Source: Sanguinoderma infundibulare
Taxonomy: Eukaryota > Basidiomycota > Agaricomycetes > Polyporales > Polyporaceae
DNA length: 64,000 nt
Direction of reading: 5' to 3'
Assembly: GCA_032821775.1 (NCBI GenBank)
Contig: JAVLRN010000006.1
Span: forward strand, 1,054,001 to 1,118,000
The notes under the pieces are model-generated. The model worked only from the letters and a program-made list of their open reading frames with translations, had not been told where the DNA came from and did not search any database. Below, piece by piece: positions 46,273 to 60,302 of this stretch. Within the stretch, counting starts at the first letter, position 1. Every line of letters starts with the position of its first letter. The position numbers and the translations under genes are program-made.

Positions 46273-49069
46273 TTACAGCTCCGGATGCAAGGGCGACGCA
46301 TCGGACGTCTCCTGAGCCTCGCCCGCGACCTCCTCACTAAGGCTCCGCGCGACGGTCTCCGCGTCCTTCGCCTTCGCCCGCTCGTCTGGCGATGACGTCT
46401 TCCGGGCGTCCGCCTCGGCCACGCGGTTCAGCGCCGCCTCAACTTCCTCTTTTCCCCGGCCGATAGCCACAGGGGGAATCGCGGCTTCCACGGGTACCTC
46501 CGGGTCCTCGACGGGAAGGATAGACGCGGACTGGTCCTCCTCCGCCTCCTCGTCGGCCGCGTCGGCGCTGCCAAAGACGCGAGCGCCGCTGCGCTTGATC
46601 TTGCGCAGCCGAGCATTGAAGCCAGAGATCACGTCGTCGACCTCGTCCTGGAGCTCCTTGATGGCGGGGATGACGGGGTTGATGGGAGGCGATGGGTGAG
46701 TGCCGTCTTGGACGCTGCGGGCATGCGCGGTGAAGTTCTCGCTCCCTGCGGAATGGGCGGGTTAGTAACTGGCCCTGGGGGATTGAATGAAAGCGTTAAA
46801 TGGTGACATACGGCGAACCAAATCGTGATACCGCTGCCAGTCGTTGTACGTGACGTCGTCGAGGTACGCATAATCGAGACCGATGTCAGCCTGGGCGCGC
46901 TCCGCGAGATCCTTGACCTCCTCCGTAACCTTCTCGACCTGAAACCAACGTTATTAGCGACGGATCGGTTAACAAATGAGAAGAGGCGCATACTTCTGCC
47001 GACTCGTTGTCGAGAACGCCCTGGTACCAACCGTTGACGAGGGCCTCGGTCTGGTGCAGGCGGTCGGTGAACTTCTCCTCAACCTTGCCGATGATGCGGT
47101 CCCAAATCGTCCGCTTCTCTTCGATCTTCCTGCTCTCCTTCCGCAGGTTGGCCAGGTACTTCTCGGCCCCTCGGAGGAACTTCTCGCCGTCCTCGATGAG
47201 GCTATCCACCTCGTTCCGAATTTCTTCGTGGTCCTTGAGCTCGACGACGGCCGCCTTCCGGAGCGCGACGAGAGCCTTGCGGAGAGCCTTCTTGTTGGTC
47301 TTAATCGTCTCCGCAAGCTCGGCCTCCCACTTGACGTGACGGGTCTCGAGGTTGGAGCGGTCACGAGCGTTCTTCTCCACCCGGGCCCTGCGTTGTGCTT
47401 CTCGTTCCTCCTCGGTCTCGACATGCGGCTCGGCAGGACTCGCGTCCGCAACAGGTTCCGAAAGGAGATCCTCTTCAGATAGACCGAGCTCGGCCTTGAA
47501 CGCGTCCAGGTCGGGATCGGACAAGAGGTCGAACTCGTCATGCTCCGTCTCCGTCGCGGTAGAACTAGCGGTCGACGGGACTGCACCCGCAGAATCTGCG
47601 GCAGACGCAACAGTCATGGTGTCCGCGGCAGAAGGCACGCCGGAGGAGCCCGTTGTATGTGCCACTGATGACAGAGCCTCGCCCACGGCGTCATGCGCTG
47701 CGGCGGTGGCACTTTCAACCAGGGACGAGGCGGCGGGAGGAACATCTTGGGCGTGCGATGATGCGCTATTCACGGAAGCGTAGGCCAGAGACTGCGCCTC
47801 TGCGTCAAGAGAGGCGGCCGGAGAGACGATAGCGTCACTTGTGGCTGAAACGGCCGAAGAAAGCGTGGATGATGCGGACTCGGAGGCGGCCGAGGCGGTG
47901 GATTTGGGCGCGTCGGATACGCTCGAAACCACGAAAGATGCCTTACCATCTGCCTTCGCGACAGAAGACCTTGTAGCTTCCGTGATTTGAGAGACGGCAG
48001 GTACCTCGGAACTGGACAGTACTTCTGAGAGCGCGCTAGATGCCACCTGGGCAACGGAGCTGGAAATAGCGGAGGATTCGGAGACGGCGGATGACGCAGC
48101 TGAGGACAAGGCCGAGGAAACCTCAGCGGAAGCCCGAGAAACCTGAGAGGAAGCCTTGGAAAGCGGCGGCGCGGGAGATGCCTGGGGTTTGCCGCTGCTC
48201 ATTTCCTTGACGTGCTCCCAAATCTTCTGGACGTGAGGGTCCACCAACTGTCGCCGCTGTTCGCCTAGGATCGTCGCAAGCTGCGCCAAGACCACCTGGA
48301 GCTTCTCCCACAAAGGACGAGCATATGGGCGGGCAACTTGATACCCCTGATACGTCTTCTGCGCGGCAAGAACGGCGTATGGACGGGCCTGTTCCTGCAG
48401 CCGGTACATTGTGGAGGCGGTGCGGCGCATGTAAGGCGCCAACAATTGCTCGTATTCCTTCTCCAACCGAGTGAGGTATGGGGCAGTTTGGGCTTCAAGC
48501 TTCAGGAGCTGCGGCACAAGAAACTTGTGGTACAGCGGTACGACGCGCTTCTTCCACTGCGGGACGACCCTGGCGTCGAACTCCTTGTGGACCCGAATAG
48601 CGATGGGCTTTGCCGTGCGTACGGCATAGTCGGCATACGGCTTGGCTTTGTCGACATAAGGCGCTACGGAAGGATGTTCAAGCGCGTGTCGGAGTGGCGG
48701 AAGGAGGTACGGTTCGACGACGACAGCCCGATAACGCGCGAGGCCACGGCATACCGGTGACTTTAGCTGTTCGTCTCCCGGGCAGACACTAAGGGTATAG
48801 ATCGTGAACCATAGGAGGAACACGTGGAAAACAAACTCCATGACGCTTGTGGAGCGACTGGATTTTTTCTGATACAAATTGTTAGCCACCAACACGCAAA
48901 TTATGAAACAGTTCTTTACCTTCCCACCCTTTTTAGGCTTCTGTTTCCCTTTCGACTTGACAGATTTGGACGCAGCGTCAGGCTAATGAATGCATCGTAG
49001 TTAGCCAAATGACTTGAGACTATTTGTCGAAGGAAGCGCAATAAATCGCGGAACGTGCGGAATTGCCAT
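46273..49069 (-). CDS. Membrane-anchored Ser/Ala-rich coiled-coil protein, unknown family
   Basis: A long exon (48872 down to about 46991) is preceded by a basic exon (PDAASKSVKSKGKQKPKKGG) and probably a tiny start exon MAIPH at 49069; the two last exons run to TAA 46275-46273. After the Lys-rich N-terminus comes one hydrophobic segment (FVFHVFLLWFTIYTL), so a cytosolic basic tail with the rest in a lumen, or the reverse, is likely. Next is a helical region with recurring P-Y units (VEPYLLPP, VAPYVDKAKPYADYAV, TAPYLTRL, LLAPYMRR, ARPYAVLA, ARPYARPLW) spaced about 15-25 residues. A ~250-residue Ser/Ala/Val-rich linker follows, then an acidic LLSDPDLDAFKAELGLSEEDL motif and a charged coiled coil (EEEREAQRRARVEKNARD, RKALVALRKAAVVELKDHEE). 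The end is Glu/Ala-rich. Function unknown. Confidence 0.75.
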
Positions 49070-49939
49070 GAGTTGACCGGAAGATCTACCACCGAGACCC
49101 TTCGACCCGACGCATCAGCTCATCGGAAGTAGATGCATCCAGCGGTGGCTCACAGGCGACACCCACGCCGACACCCAGCGTGTGAACCTTTCTTGGCAGC
49201 AGAAAGTTTTGTGCTGAATGGTATACATCAGGCGGATGACCATAGCCGAGCATTGGCCGATGACGTGAATAATGAAGCCCTCGCGCAGTAAGTACGGGCA
49301 GCATACCAAGGTGGTTTCGCAAACCACAGCGCTAGACGGTGAAGGTCGGAACAATGGGAATTCCGTTGCGCCGACATTCGCCTCCCGCATGCTGCGCGCG
49401 TTCCAGCTCGCAAAGACATAAATAGACGCACAGCAGGATGCGAGTGGCTCGTGACCGAAAGCACAAGATGACCGGGACCGGGGAAGGTAGAAAACGACTG
49501 ACCGGTTCTTTGTCCGCGTCCACACCGGTTGCTCCATTAGTAGCACCGACTCTACCTCCATTGGACAATGGGCTTGGTTTGCCGGGTACGCTCGGCGTGT
49601 CTGGGTTAGGCTTCTTGGCGATACGGGGGATGGGCTGTGTGGAGGGGTTGCGCGAGGCAGGCACGGGAGCGGCAGGGGTACGTCGTGTGACGACCATGGC
49701 GGGGGCTGTAAGTTAGGAGGTGCACCAGGCAGACTATATGCGCGATTGCAAACGTGAACTAGAGAGCGGAGGACATCCAAGAAAGCCGAGAGAGAGAGCG
49801 AGTGGGGAGCAGAGCGAGTCCAACCCGAGCGGCACAGGCGCCTGCAGACGTGTAATGTGTTTGCCCCAGTTTGGCCTCGCGTCGTCATCGACACCAACAC
49901 TCGCATCCGCTCCCCCATCATCCACGACGTCCAGCACCC
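49070..49939. promoter_or_regulatory. Divergent promoter between membrane protein and 49940 gene
   Basis: 870 bp between the two start codons. Minus-strand (49115-49957) and plus-strand (49438-49716) frames have no motifs. No further feature seen. Confidence 0.45.
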
Positions 49940-51929
49940 ATGGCGCCCTCCTCTCACAGGCCGCTCACCACCTATTCTCGTCGGCGCACACGTCGCACTG
50001 AATCCCAGTCCAATGCAACACAGTCCTCCCCCATTCGCGCCATCAGTCCGGACAGAGAGGACATTGCGTTTTCTGTGATGGCCAACAGGATGAACAAACG
50101 CGCGCGCCTCGTCTCACGCTCCATCAATCCCGTCGACGATGCCGTGGACAAGGACGCGGCCGCGGAATGTCGTCCGCACAAGAGACAGAGGCCCACTTCG
50201 GCTCCCGATGCCGACGCCCATTCAAATAGTGACTATATGCGCGACAACTGTCTGCCCCCAGCCTCGCAAATGCACACTCCTTTGCTCGCAGGGCCGTCCG
50301 ACCACTCTATGGTGTTTTCTCCTGCTGTGTTACCTTCTACCGTTCCCGACCGACTTTCTCCTCTGCCAGTTGCCAAGAGGATGCTCTCACGCACCAGTTC
50401 CCGCAACCTCAAAGAGAACGCCGCACAACTCGGCTCTCGTTCTCTCGCCTCTCCTTTCAGCAGCCGCCCTGGTTCTCGCGCGCCTTCTCCGGGCAGTACG
50501 CGTGGCGCTCGAAGGCGACCTATTCACCATTCCAGAGCGCTCTCTCAGCTAGATGCGCTCCAAGAGAAGCCCGTCGACGCGAACGTTGTCCAGGCGGCGT
50601 CAGGCTCTCAGGTCCCGTCGACGGTCACCGGTTTGATGAATCTGGCAACTCAGGCAAAACCTAGTGCGCAAACCCATCACAACCGCTCAAGTTCTACTCC
50701 CATCCTCAAGACAGCGCTGGACCATTTGTCTTCAGATCACTGGCTTGTTCCTTCGAAAGCGGCACTCCCTCATCCGATATCAGTCCCGCCTTCTGACGTC
50801 GAAGGAGGAAGGGCAGATTCAGCTACCGACCATTCCTTTTTCATCGATGCGCCCATGCAGATATCTACTCCTCCACGCCGACGAAGGAGTTCCACCGTTG
50901 GCGCTTGGATCCACGGTCTCATGCCGCATCTTGACGCGGAGCCGCCTGCCCCCGTCAGGAGTTTCCGCTACGACAGCGATGTCGATATGTCCGACAGCAG
51001 TCTCCCTGGTTCACCGCTTGACCCCCGTTCCGAGCGAGCAGACCCGCCGCGTCGCCGCCGTCGAACCATTGTCCACATTACTAGCGACAGTCTTTTCTCA
51101 TCATCGCTGAATTTCTCTGCACTCATGTCCGAAACAAGACGAGTCCCTCGGCCTCCTGCGTCAGAAGGATCTCGATCTCCTGAACCTCAGCCGCCTACCT
51201 TAGAGTCGGACCTCGGACCAGCGTTCTCGCTTAGGAGTTCGCCCATCAACTCTGCGTCCAGGATCCGATTTGACAAGCTGGCTCTTACTGGCTCTGTGGA
51301 CTCTGTATCGTCCCACGATTCCTCCGATAGTCGGAGGGACCTTCCTGGACCTCCCCCGTCGTCTCCTAGCTCTGGTCCTCGTCCCATTCAGGCCAGCCCT
51401 GGCGTAGAGGGCGACGAGCTTTTAGACCTGTTCTCGGTGCTTGGTCTGGACGGTAAGTGCCGGCTGCGCATCTATGCGCCTGTCTGGCGTTGACGTCCGG
51501 GTGGAACGACTCTGCTAATCGTCCGTGCTGCGTGGCTTAGAGGATAAGAAGTGGCTGAAATTCAACCAGGCGGACGATTCAGGCGTGGTCTTGTCGTCAT
51601 CTCAAGAAGGCTCAAGCTTCACAGCCGCCAAAAACGGACGCGTGAGGCGCAAGCGTGGGGATACTATTCGGGCTTCTGACTACACCAAGCTTCCGGCTGC
51701 GGGGACGTCGGCTTCCTTCGATTCCGCCTCTACCTGTGCTCCGCCTGCTCAACGTTCTACCTCGAGGCGTACCCGCTCCGGGACCGTCACTCAGGCTAGC
51801 TCTGGAGGCACGCGGCGCAAGCACGAAGGCTGGCCGACTATCAAGATGCGGACAAACCCAGAGCCCCTTCGTGCCGACGAGACCGAGGACGACGAACTTC
51901 TCTTGAAAGACGGAGATGTCATCGAGTGA
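49940..51929 (+). CDS. Unknown 633-residue Ser/Pro/Arg-rich protein
   Basis: Two exons, 49940-51452 and 51541-51929, join at G|AG with phases closing to 634 codons. The start MAPSSHRPLTTYSRRRTRRTE was preferred to an in-frame ATG at 49871 because the preceding residues are an unlikely His/Pro/Arg run in the leader. The protein is largely disordered, with many SP/TP sites (SSPIRAISPDRED, RLSPLPVAKRML, ISTPPRRRRSS), KR clusters suggesting nuclear location, and short conserved-looking pieces: MNKRARLVSRS, NLKENAAQLGS, VGAWIHGLMPHLDAE and near the end GDELLDLFSVLGLDEDKKWLKF followed by RVRRKRGD. The last is the best candidate for an interaction motif. Likely a cyclin-dependent-kinase-regulated nuclear protein by composition, but no family is recognised. 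Confidence 0.72.
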
Positions 51930-52366
51930 AGTTTTCCATGTTTGTGAGTGGACCATTTTTCGAGGTGCTATTGAGCTTATTCTTGGCGTGCAGTTTTACA
52001 AGCTTTCGTGCACCCTGTTTGCATCGGGTTTGTCATGATACCCCATCGTAGTCGACAACCCACTCTGGCTTTGCATTCGCTGTCCCGTTATCGTTCCGTA
52101 CACTGTTTTCGTGTATGCCACCGGCACAATATACCCCCGTTCTCGTGTGCTGCTTGACATCTTTGTTTGGTGAAGAACGGTGAGGAAAGTGTTTGTACGA
52201 TAACGCAAGGTTAGGGTTAGGCGGCGAATCATCTCGTGACCGGGAGGTTTTGGGCGCCAGGGCTGGAACGCGAACCTAGTCCAGAACCACCACCATCGTC
52301 AGAGCTCTTGTCACTGGCTTCTCCTGTTTGGCCTGATTTCATACCATTTGCAGGTCTTGTGGACAC
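51930..52366. promoter_or_regulatory. Region between the 49940 gene and SIR2
   Basis: 437 bp holding the 3' UTR of the left gene and the SIR2 promoter. A short telomere-like GGTTAGGGTTAGG lies at 52209-52221. Confidence 0.5.
52209..52221 (+). promoter_or_regulatory. Telomere-like TTAGGG element upstream of SIR2
   Basis: GGTTAGGGTTAGG, a little over two units of the TTAGGG telomere repeat used by most filamentous fungi and basidiomycetes, 146 bp before the SIR2 ATG. In other fungi TTAGGG units in promoters are bound by Tbf1/TRF-type factors (established for yeast); binding here is an inference. Confidence 0.4.
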
Positions 52367-55300
52367 ATGGCATCTTCACCGCCAACGCCACCAACACCGC
52401 CTGCGAGCCGCCCTCGACCGGGACCGCGGCGGAGTACAGAGAATAGCCTGTACGGGCACCAAGTGCGCGCCTTCCTCGAGGCGGCAGAGGTTGTCGACGC
52501 GGATCCCGAGGTGATCGAGGACATTCTAGACGGCTCTCCGCTCGACGGTCCGTCGGACGAGCCGGAAAACGACGAGGACGGGGACGTTGATGTAGAAGGC
52601 GGCCCCGGTCCGGCGACTACGGGCCGGGTCCAGGAAACAGAGGCCGAAATGGACGGGGACAGCCAGTACGAGGACACTCCCGGGCTGGACGAGTTCTTCG
52701 AGTACCTGCAGGAAGGTGAGCTTCGCGCGCCCGGCTGGCAAGTTTACGGGTCGTTTCGGCTTTCGTGTGCATCCCCGCGTCCGTCGGAAGCCTTCCATCG
52801 GATGCGGGAAAGGCGCTTGGGCTCTTCCGAGTGGTTTGTAGGCGCTCGGGATTCTGCCAGATACTGACTCCTTAGCTTGACCAGCGCAAACCGCATGGAC
52901 GGCGCAGGAGGAGAAGGAGATGAAACACGTCCTGAAGGAGCATGGTAAACTTTATCCCCTTCTCTAGTTCTGGTTGGGTGACTTGACTCGCCTTTCCTAG
53001 GGATGGCATCGTTCGTAAACGAATACGTCGTGCAGCGCGCGATCCCAATTCCGAAGCTACTATACGCCTTCGGTGTCTGCCTCGTGAGTCAACTATCTTG
53101 CCATTTTGGCTACGCCCGACCCCCGTCGGAGGTCTGATCGTGCTGCCGCAGTGCAAGGAACTCCGTACGAAGCAGCGCCGGACGCTCATGTACTTCCTGC
53201 GCGTGGCGCTTTCGCGAGAGTGCGTGCCCGGTTTTCGTTTTTCCCATACGCCGCTTCCTTCACCCACAACCACCCTCACGCATCGCCCTGACCCACGTTG
53301 CGCAGATTGGAATCGCGCGAGCGGTTGTTGACGTACAACACGATCGACGACGTGGTCAATCTGATCAAGGCGTCAAAGCGAATCCTAATACTGACCGGCG
53401 CTGGAATCAGTCAGTTTTTCCCTCTTCTGTTTGTTCTTCTTCTCACCTCCTAGTCACGCACTTATTGCTCCCGATTGGACTTTGTGGCGTCCGAAACGAG
53501 GCATGCAAATGGAGCTGACTCCCATTCCCCCACGGTCATGTCGCCTGTGCACCGGCCGAATATGATGCAGGTGTCTCGTGTGGGATCCCCGACTTCCGAT
53601 CGAGGAACGGGCTGTACGCATCTCTGCAAGAAAACGGCGAGTACGACCTTGACGATCCGCAACAGATGTGAGCGGGCTCGGATTGGACCGCTCAGACAGT
53701 TCGCTGATCGTTTTGGTTTTAGGTTTGACATCCAGTATTTCCGCGAGAACCCAGCTGGTCAGTGCCGCCAACTGTGCCTTGCGTGCGAGAGAGATCCGGG
53801 CTCACATGCTTCTCTTCTGGCCTTTTCTAGTATTCTAGTCAGTCCATGTGGGCATATTCTCCCTATTGCGCGCTAACAAAGAAGCTTCTACGCAGCTCAT
53901 TTGCAAGGTGTGTCCTGACATGCGGTGATATGTGGTCAACCATCTGATCGGCCGGCGTTCCTGCAGCAAAATATACCCGTCAAACTTTATACCCTCACCT
54001 TGTCACCGGTTCATCAAGCTAATAGAAGACAAAGGCAAGGTATGTGTTTCACGGGTCCGTGAGCGACTATCAAGTCAAACCAGACGCCGTAACGCGTCAA
54101 ACCACATGTAGCTCCTACGAGTAAGTCCCTCAATGCAATCCAATTTAAGCCCTGTAGCGACCGCGGTGCCTGTCCTGTGCAGAACTACACGCAAAACATC
54201 GATACCCTGGAGACGCTAGCTGGGGTCCAGCGCGTCGTGCAATGCCACGGATCCTTCGCCACCGCCTCCTGCATCAACTGCCGGGTGCGCGTCCCGGGAA
54301 GTGAGATTGCGGACGACGTTATGAATCAGCAGGTACCGATCTGCAAAGCGTGCAACGTTCCCCAGCCGCCACCGGCAGGCAAGGCCGGGAGGAAGAAGGG
54401 TAAGAAGCGCAAGGACGGTTGGGACAGCGACGCGTCCGACGAGCCGGAGCCTCCGCTGTACCCACCCGGGATCATGAAGGTAACTCTGCGAAGTGTCCTG
54501 CTGCGACTTTGAGTGTCGTGCCATGGGAACGATAGCTGACGTCTCCCTCTCCACCGCCACACGCAGCCCGACATAACTTTCTTCGGAGAGAAGCTCGACG
54601 ACGTGTTCGACCGTTCGCTGCTGGAGGACCGGAGCCAAGTCGATCTGCTCATCATCATCGGCACCTCGCTCAAAGTGTCGCCTGTGTCAGAGACCATATG
54701 TGAGTTTCGTTCGTGCCCTCGTGGACAACGGTCGACATGACTCACAAGCGTGCCGCGCCAGCCCATCTACCGCACTCCGTCCCGCAGATTCTGATCAACA
54801 AGACGCCTGTCAGACACATCAACCCGGACGTGAGCACTCGTTCGACGTTCATTTGGCCGTTTGTCGCTTCCGTGCTCCGCGAGAGCTGACGCGCGGTTGT
54901 GGTGCACTCACCTCAGGTGGTCTTGCTTGGAAACGCCGACGATATCGTCCTCCATCTCTGTCACAAACTTGGATGGGATCTCCCGGAAGCACGCCCTCCG
55001 TCCACTTTAACCTCCGATGGTGGTGGAAGCACGAGCAGACTCGACGCGCCCAGGCCAAATTTAAAGAAGCGACCGTCGGCGGAATTTGAGATAGAGCCTC
55101 GTCGAGTGGGCAACAGGTGGGTCCTGGCTTCCGGCCTCCAGCTCCGCCGCAACACCTTGCGGGAGAAATTCGGATATGAACTCGGACACGACATGCTGAC
55201 GTCTTGCTCCGCAGCCATGTGTGGCTCTTCGATGGCGCAGAAGGCGGCAAATGGGTTGAGGAGATCGAACGCAAGTATCAGCAGACGGTCTCCGAGACCA

Positions 55301-55386
55301 CGTCGGCGGCGTCTACCCCTCTGTCCACCCCGCCGGCGTCCGAGCCCAGGGGCACCCGTCAGATGAAGAAGGCAAGGGTCCAGTGA
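52367..55386 (+). CDS. SIR2: SIR2/HST1-type NAD-dependent protein deacetylase (sirtuin)
   Basis: A class-I sirtuin that removes acetyl groups from histones and other proteins using NAD+. The N-terminus is Pro-rich then acidic; the fungal Sir2 N-terminal domain follows ([53 protein letters not shown]). The NAD pocket is [17 protein letters not shown], joined across an intron of about 160 nt; then TQNIDTLE, the catalytic His in VQCHGSF, and zinc cysteines CINC and CKAC. The second half has [34 protein letters not shown] and [12 protein letters not shown] Lys/Arg-rich then Asp/Ser-rich insertion ([20 protein letters not shown]) sits right after the zinc site. The C-terminal ~130 residues are disordered and end KKARVQ at TGA 55384-55386. 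More than ten exons. Confidence 0.92.
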
Positions 55387-55421
55387 TGACTTGCAAAAAG
55401 AGAGAGGTCTCCGGGTCTCCA

Positions 55422-57024
55422 TCACCAGCGCCGGAGACGCAGCCGGAATGCGTTCTTGGACTGGGGCGAGTTTGGGTCGAGGTAGTCCTCATAGAAGCCG
55501 ACGATGAACTCTTCTGCCTTGAAGCCAAAGCGGTTGTATAGGAGCTATCCCGAACCAGGAGTCAGACATTGCATACACGCCTAGAATAGAGGGCAGACGA
55601 GATACGGACCATGGCTGGGTTGTTGATGGATACGTGCAGAGTGATATCTTTATGGGGATTCAAGTTAATGAGGTGGTAAAGCATAAAACTATAGCGATTG
55701 TGTAATGGACATCGACGCGTCAGCTTATACGATTCTCTTCTTGAAGCGACACTACTCACGTTGCGATCTGAGAGTTTTCCCAGCCCGACCGAACTGCTAG
55801 GTACGTAATGTAGGTTTCTTGAGGAGGACTTAAAAACGCGGCTCCGACGACCAGCCGTTTATACATCGCCACAATGGTACACTTCTCCGGAGAATAATCC
55901 AGGGAGTCGGTAACTGGGAAGGAAGAGTAAGAGAGTCAGTACACGAAGCACACTACGAGTCGAAGAAGCAGATATAGCTCACCATCGATACTTTCCCAGA
56001 AAACTCGTCCCAACAGATCGTGCACTTGGTCGAGGTGGGAGATTTGCAAAGTGCAGTATGTTATAGGCGCCAGGCTTTCCTCCGCCTGCTCTCGCTCAGG
56101 ACTAGGCACGACAAATTATTACGAGATACAAGGTCAGAGAGAATGCATATACGCACTGCGCAAGATTGTAATGTTCCCGTATATCAGCCATGAGCTCCAT
56201 CCACGGTGTGCAAGTTTCCCAATCGACGGCGATGACACCGCTTTGGTGACTGGGGCCGAAGCCTTGCAATCTGGAGAGGAAAGAGTATTCGTAGGGCGTC
56301 GTCTTGATGGCATACAACGCATCTATGACGACAGGGTTCGCTGCCGACGCTGCACGTGGCGCACGGAGGGGTGTGAGGGGTCCGGATTCCAGATACGATG
56401 GGGTGCGGTTCAGGATGACACGTCGGAGGATCCTCTAAGGAGAGGTCTGCCTCAGCAGAAGAGCATGGCACATGTACACAGAAGAAACACACCGAGTGCG
56501 ACCTTGCTTTCGCGGAGAGGATTGCTGTGAGAAAAGAATCCGCCGGGCCTTTAGCGACATAGTCGTGGAGCTGCGTGGCCCTGGACCTTGAAAGGAGAAG
56601 CGGGGTTGACGACTACATGACGCTGAGATGCTGAGTTCTACAAAGATCTGGAGGAGAGCTCACCTTTCCGTCCGCTTGCCCTTCGCACCGAGCGTACGCA
56701 CTCTCCGCATCGAGGAGACTAGGAAGGAGAGGCTCGATGATGCACTCGAAGCCATCCAAGCCATCGTCCGCTTCCAAAGTCGTCTGCTCGTCCAAAGTCG
56801 TCAAAAGTGAGTCGAAAGACAGTGCCGGCCGCAGCGGCTCTTCGATTTTAACTGCTACGGCTTTCGTGCGTCCATTCTGTCCAACTTTGCGTCGCTTTGA
56901 CCTACGTGTCTGTCGTCCTCGTCCGTGAGTGCCTAGTCTCAGCCGAGCGTGAAAATCAACTCACCGGACGGGTGCTTCTGTACTCGTCATCTCCAGAACT
57001 GTTCAACTCGGAGCCGTATGTCAT
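55422..57024 (-). CDS. KAT14/ATAC2-like GNAT acetyltransferase
   Basis: This gene is not obvious from single frames because it is split into about eight small exons. The C-terminal half is a GNAT domain: LGRVFWESIDVTDSLDYSPEK, VAMYKRLVVGAAFLSP, ETYITYLAVRSGWENSQIAT|FMLYHLI (acetyl-CoA motif A region), KDITLHVSINNPAM|LLYNRFGFKAEEFIVGFYED and NAFRLRLRRW at the end (TGA 55424-55422). These match, segment by segment, the C-terminus of animal KAT14/CSRP2BP of the ATAC complex. The N-terminal exons read MTYGSELNSSGDDEYRSTRP|TRRSKRRKVGQN..KIEEPLRPALSFDSLL, then a helical region and VVIDALYAIKTTPYEYSFLSRLQ. Start ATG at 57024. Some middle exon borders are approximate. It converges on SIR2 with 35 bp between the stop codons. 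Confidence 0.78.
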
Positions 57025-58196
57025 GTTGGCCGCACGAAAACATTCAGAAGATCGGGCCTGCTGATGAGGGCTGTCCAGAACGACGATGACGTAAGAGCTG
57101 GCAATTGCCGTCAACTTTCGATATTTGCCGCACGGGCCGACCAGAGCCGACCAGGCATTTAAATATGTTTCATCGCGTCTCTGGCCAATCTCTGTTGGTC
57201 CATTGGGAAGATCTCTCGTCTAGATATCCAAAATTACAGGCGAGGAGATATCGAAGCTACGGCTTGCAAGAGACGGCGGCACTTTAGTACCACTCTGCCC
57301 TCAGGATAAATGCACAGCTCAATAGGGTGAAGCTCATAATAGTTATCATCCAAATAGCAGACTCGAAAGCGTTGAACCCCTGTGCACTGCGCCTGTTCCG
57401 CCAGGGCGGCTGACCCTTACGTGTGTTCTGAAGCGGCCGGCTTAAATATCAGCCAAGTGCGTTGGAGTCCAGCACGGTCCCAGGAGCAGAGCTCTTGCAA
57501 AATCACTGGGCCCTGGTTGGTAATCTGATGAACAATGCTGGTAGCGAACGTATGCGGAAGCGTACGATTCGAACGTTCATCTGAATGGAATCAGACGGAA
57601 GCTCATCCCGAGCTGTACCTCACCGAAAGCAGCTGTAAGAAGGCCGACGATCATAGGCATCCGCGCGACGACCATGGTTTTCTCCTGGGACTAGCAAGTC
57701 GTCGAGGCTCAATCAACGGCAACCTTCCGCTATTCAACGTCCAGCCGATTAACAATCCACCCTTCCACTGATGTATGGAACAGGTAAGTGCACAGGCACG
57801 GTATACCCGTCACATGCTGAAGTCGAGCTACTTATTAGGCATTCAGACGAACCTCCGCACTCGAATTCGCGAGTTCTCCCCCCAAACGCGCATGATTATA
57901 TCATGGGAAAGGTGGGGAAAAGTCAGCCAGCCCCGACGCCTTTCTCCACCTCCATCTCCTGCCGGTCGGGATGCAGTACAGAGCATGAGAGCCTACGCTA
58001 TGGATTTGGAAGTAAGCTCACTCGCCGGTGACCTGGCGGGCCCTGGGATTCGCTCGTACCGAATTAGTTCAGTCATGAGAACGTCGCCAATTGGCAGCGT
58101 CGGACGAACTCAGAGGTCTACGGATTTAAATCCCTGGTCAACCACGACTGCGAGAGCCACCGACGGACGACGAACCCACCTTCTGCGCTCTGAGTC
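57025..58196. promoter_or_regulatory. Divergent upstream region of KAT14-like gene and aldehyde dehydrogenase
   Basis: 1.17 kb between the two start codons. A GGATTTAAATCC palindrome at about 58122-58133 lies ~65 bp before the aldehyde dehydrogenase ATG and may serve as an AT-rich core promoter. Plus-strand frames at 57535-58566 are unsupported or shadows. Confidence 0.45.

Positions 58197-60302
<2,106 letters not shown>

Noticed and set aside
47352..47783. 143-codon Ser/Ala-rich plus-strand frame
   Set aside because: Antisense shadow of the Ser/Ala-rich linker of the membrane protein gene.
53831..53946. Apparent frameshifts in SIR2 around 53750-54000
   Set aside because: They resolve as short exons separated by normal introns ([10 protein letters not shown], then [14 protein letters not shown]), so the gene is not broken.
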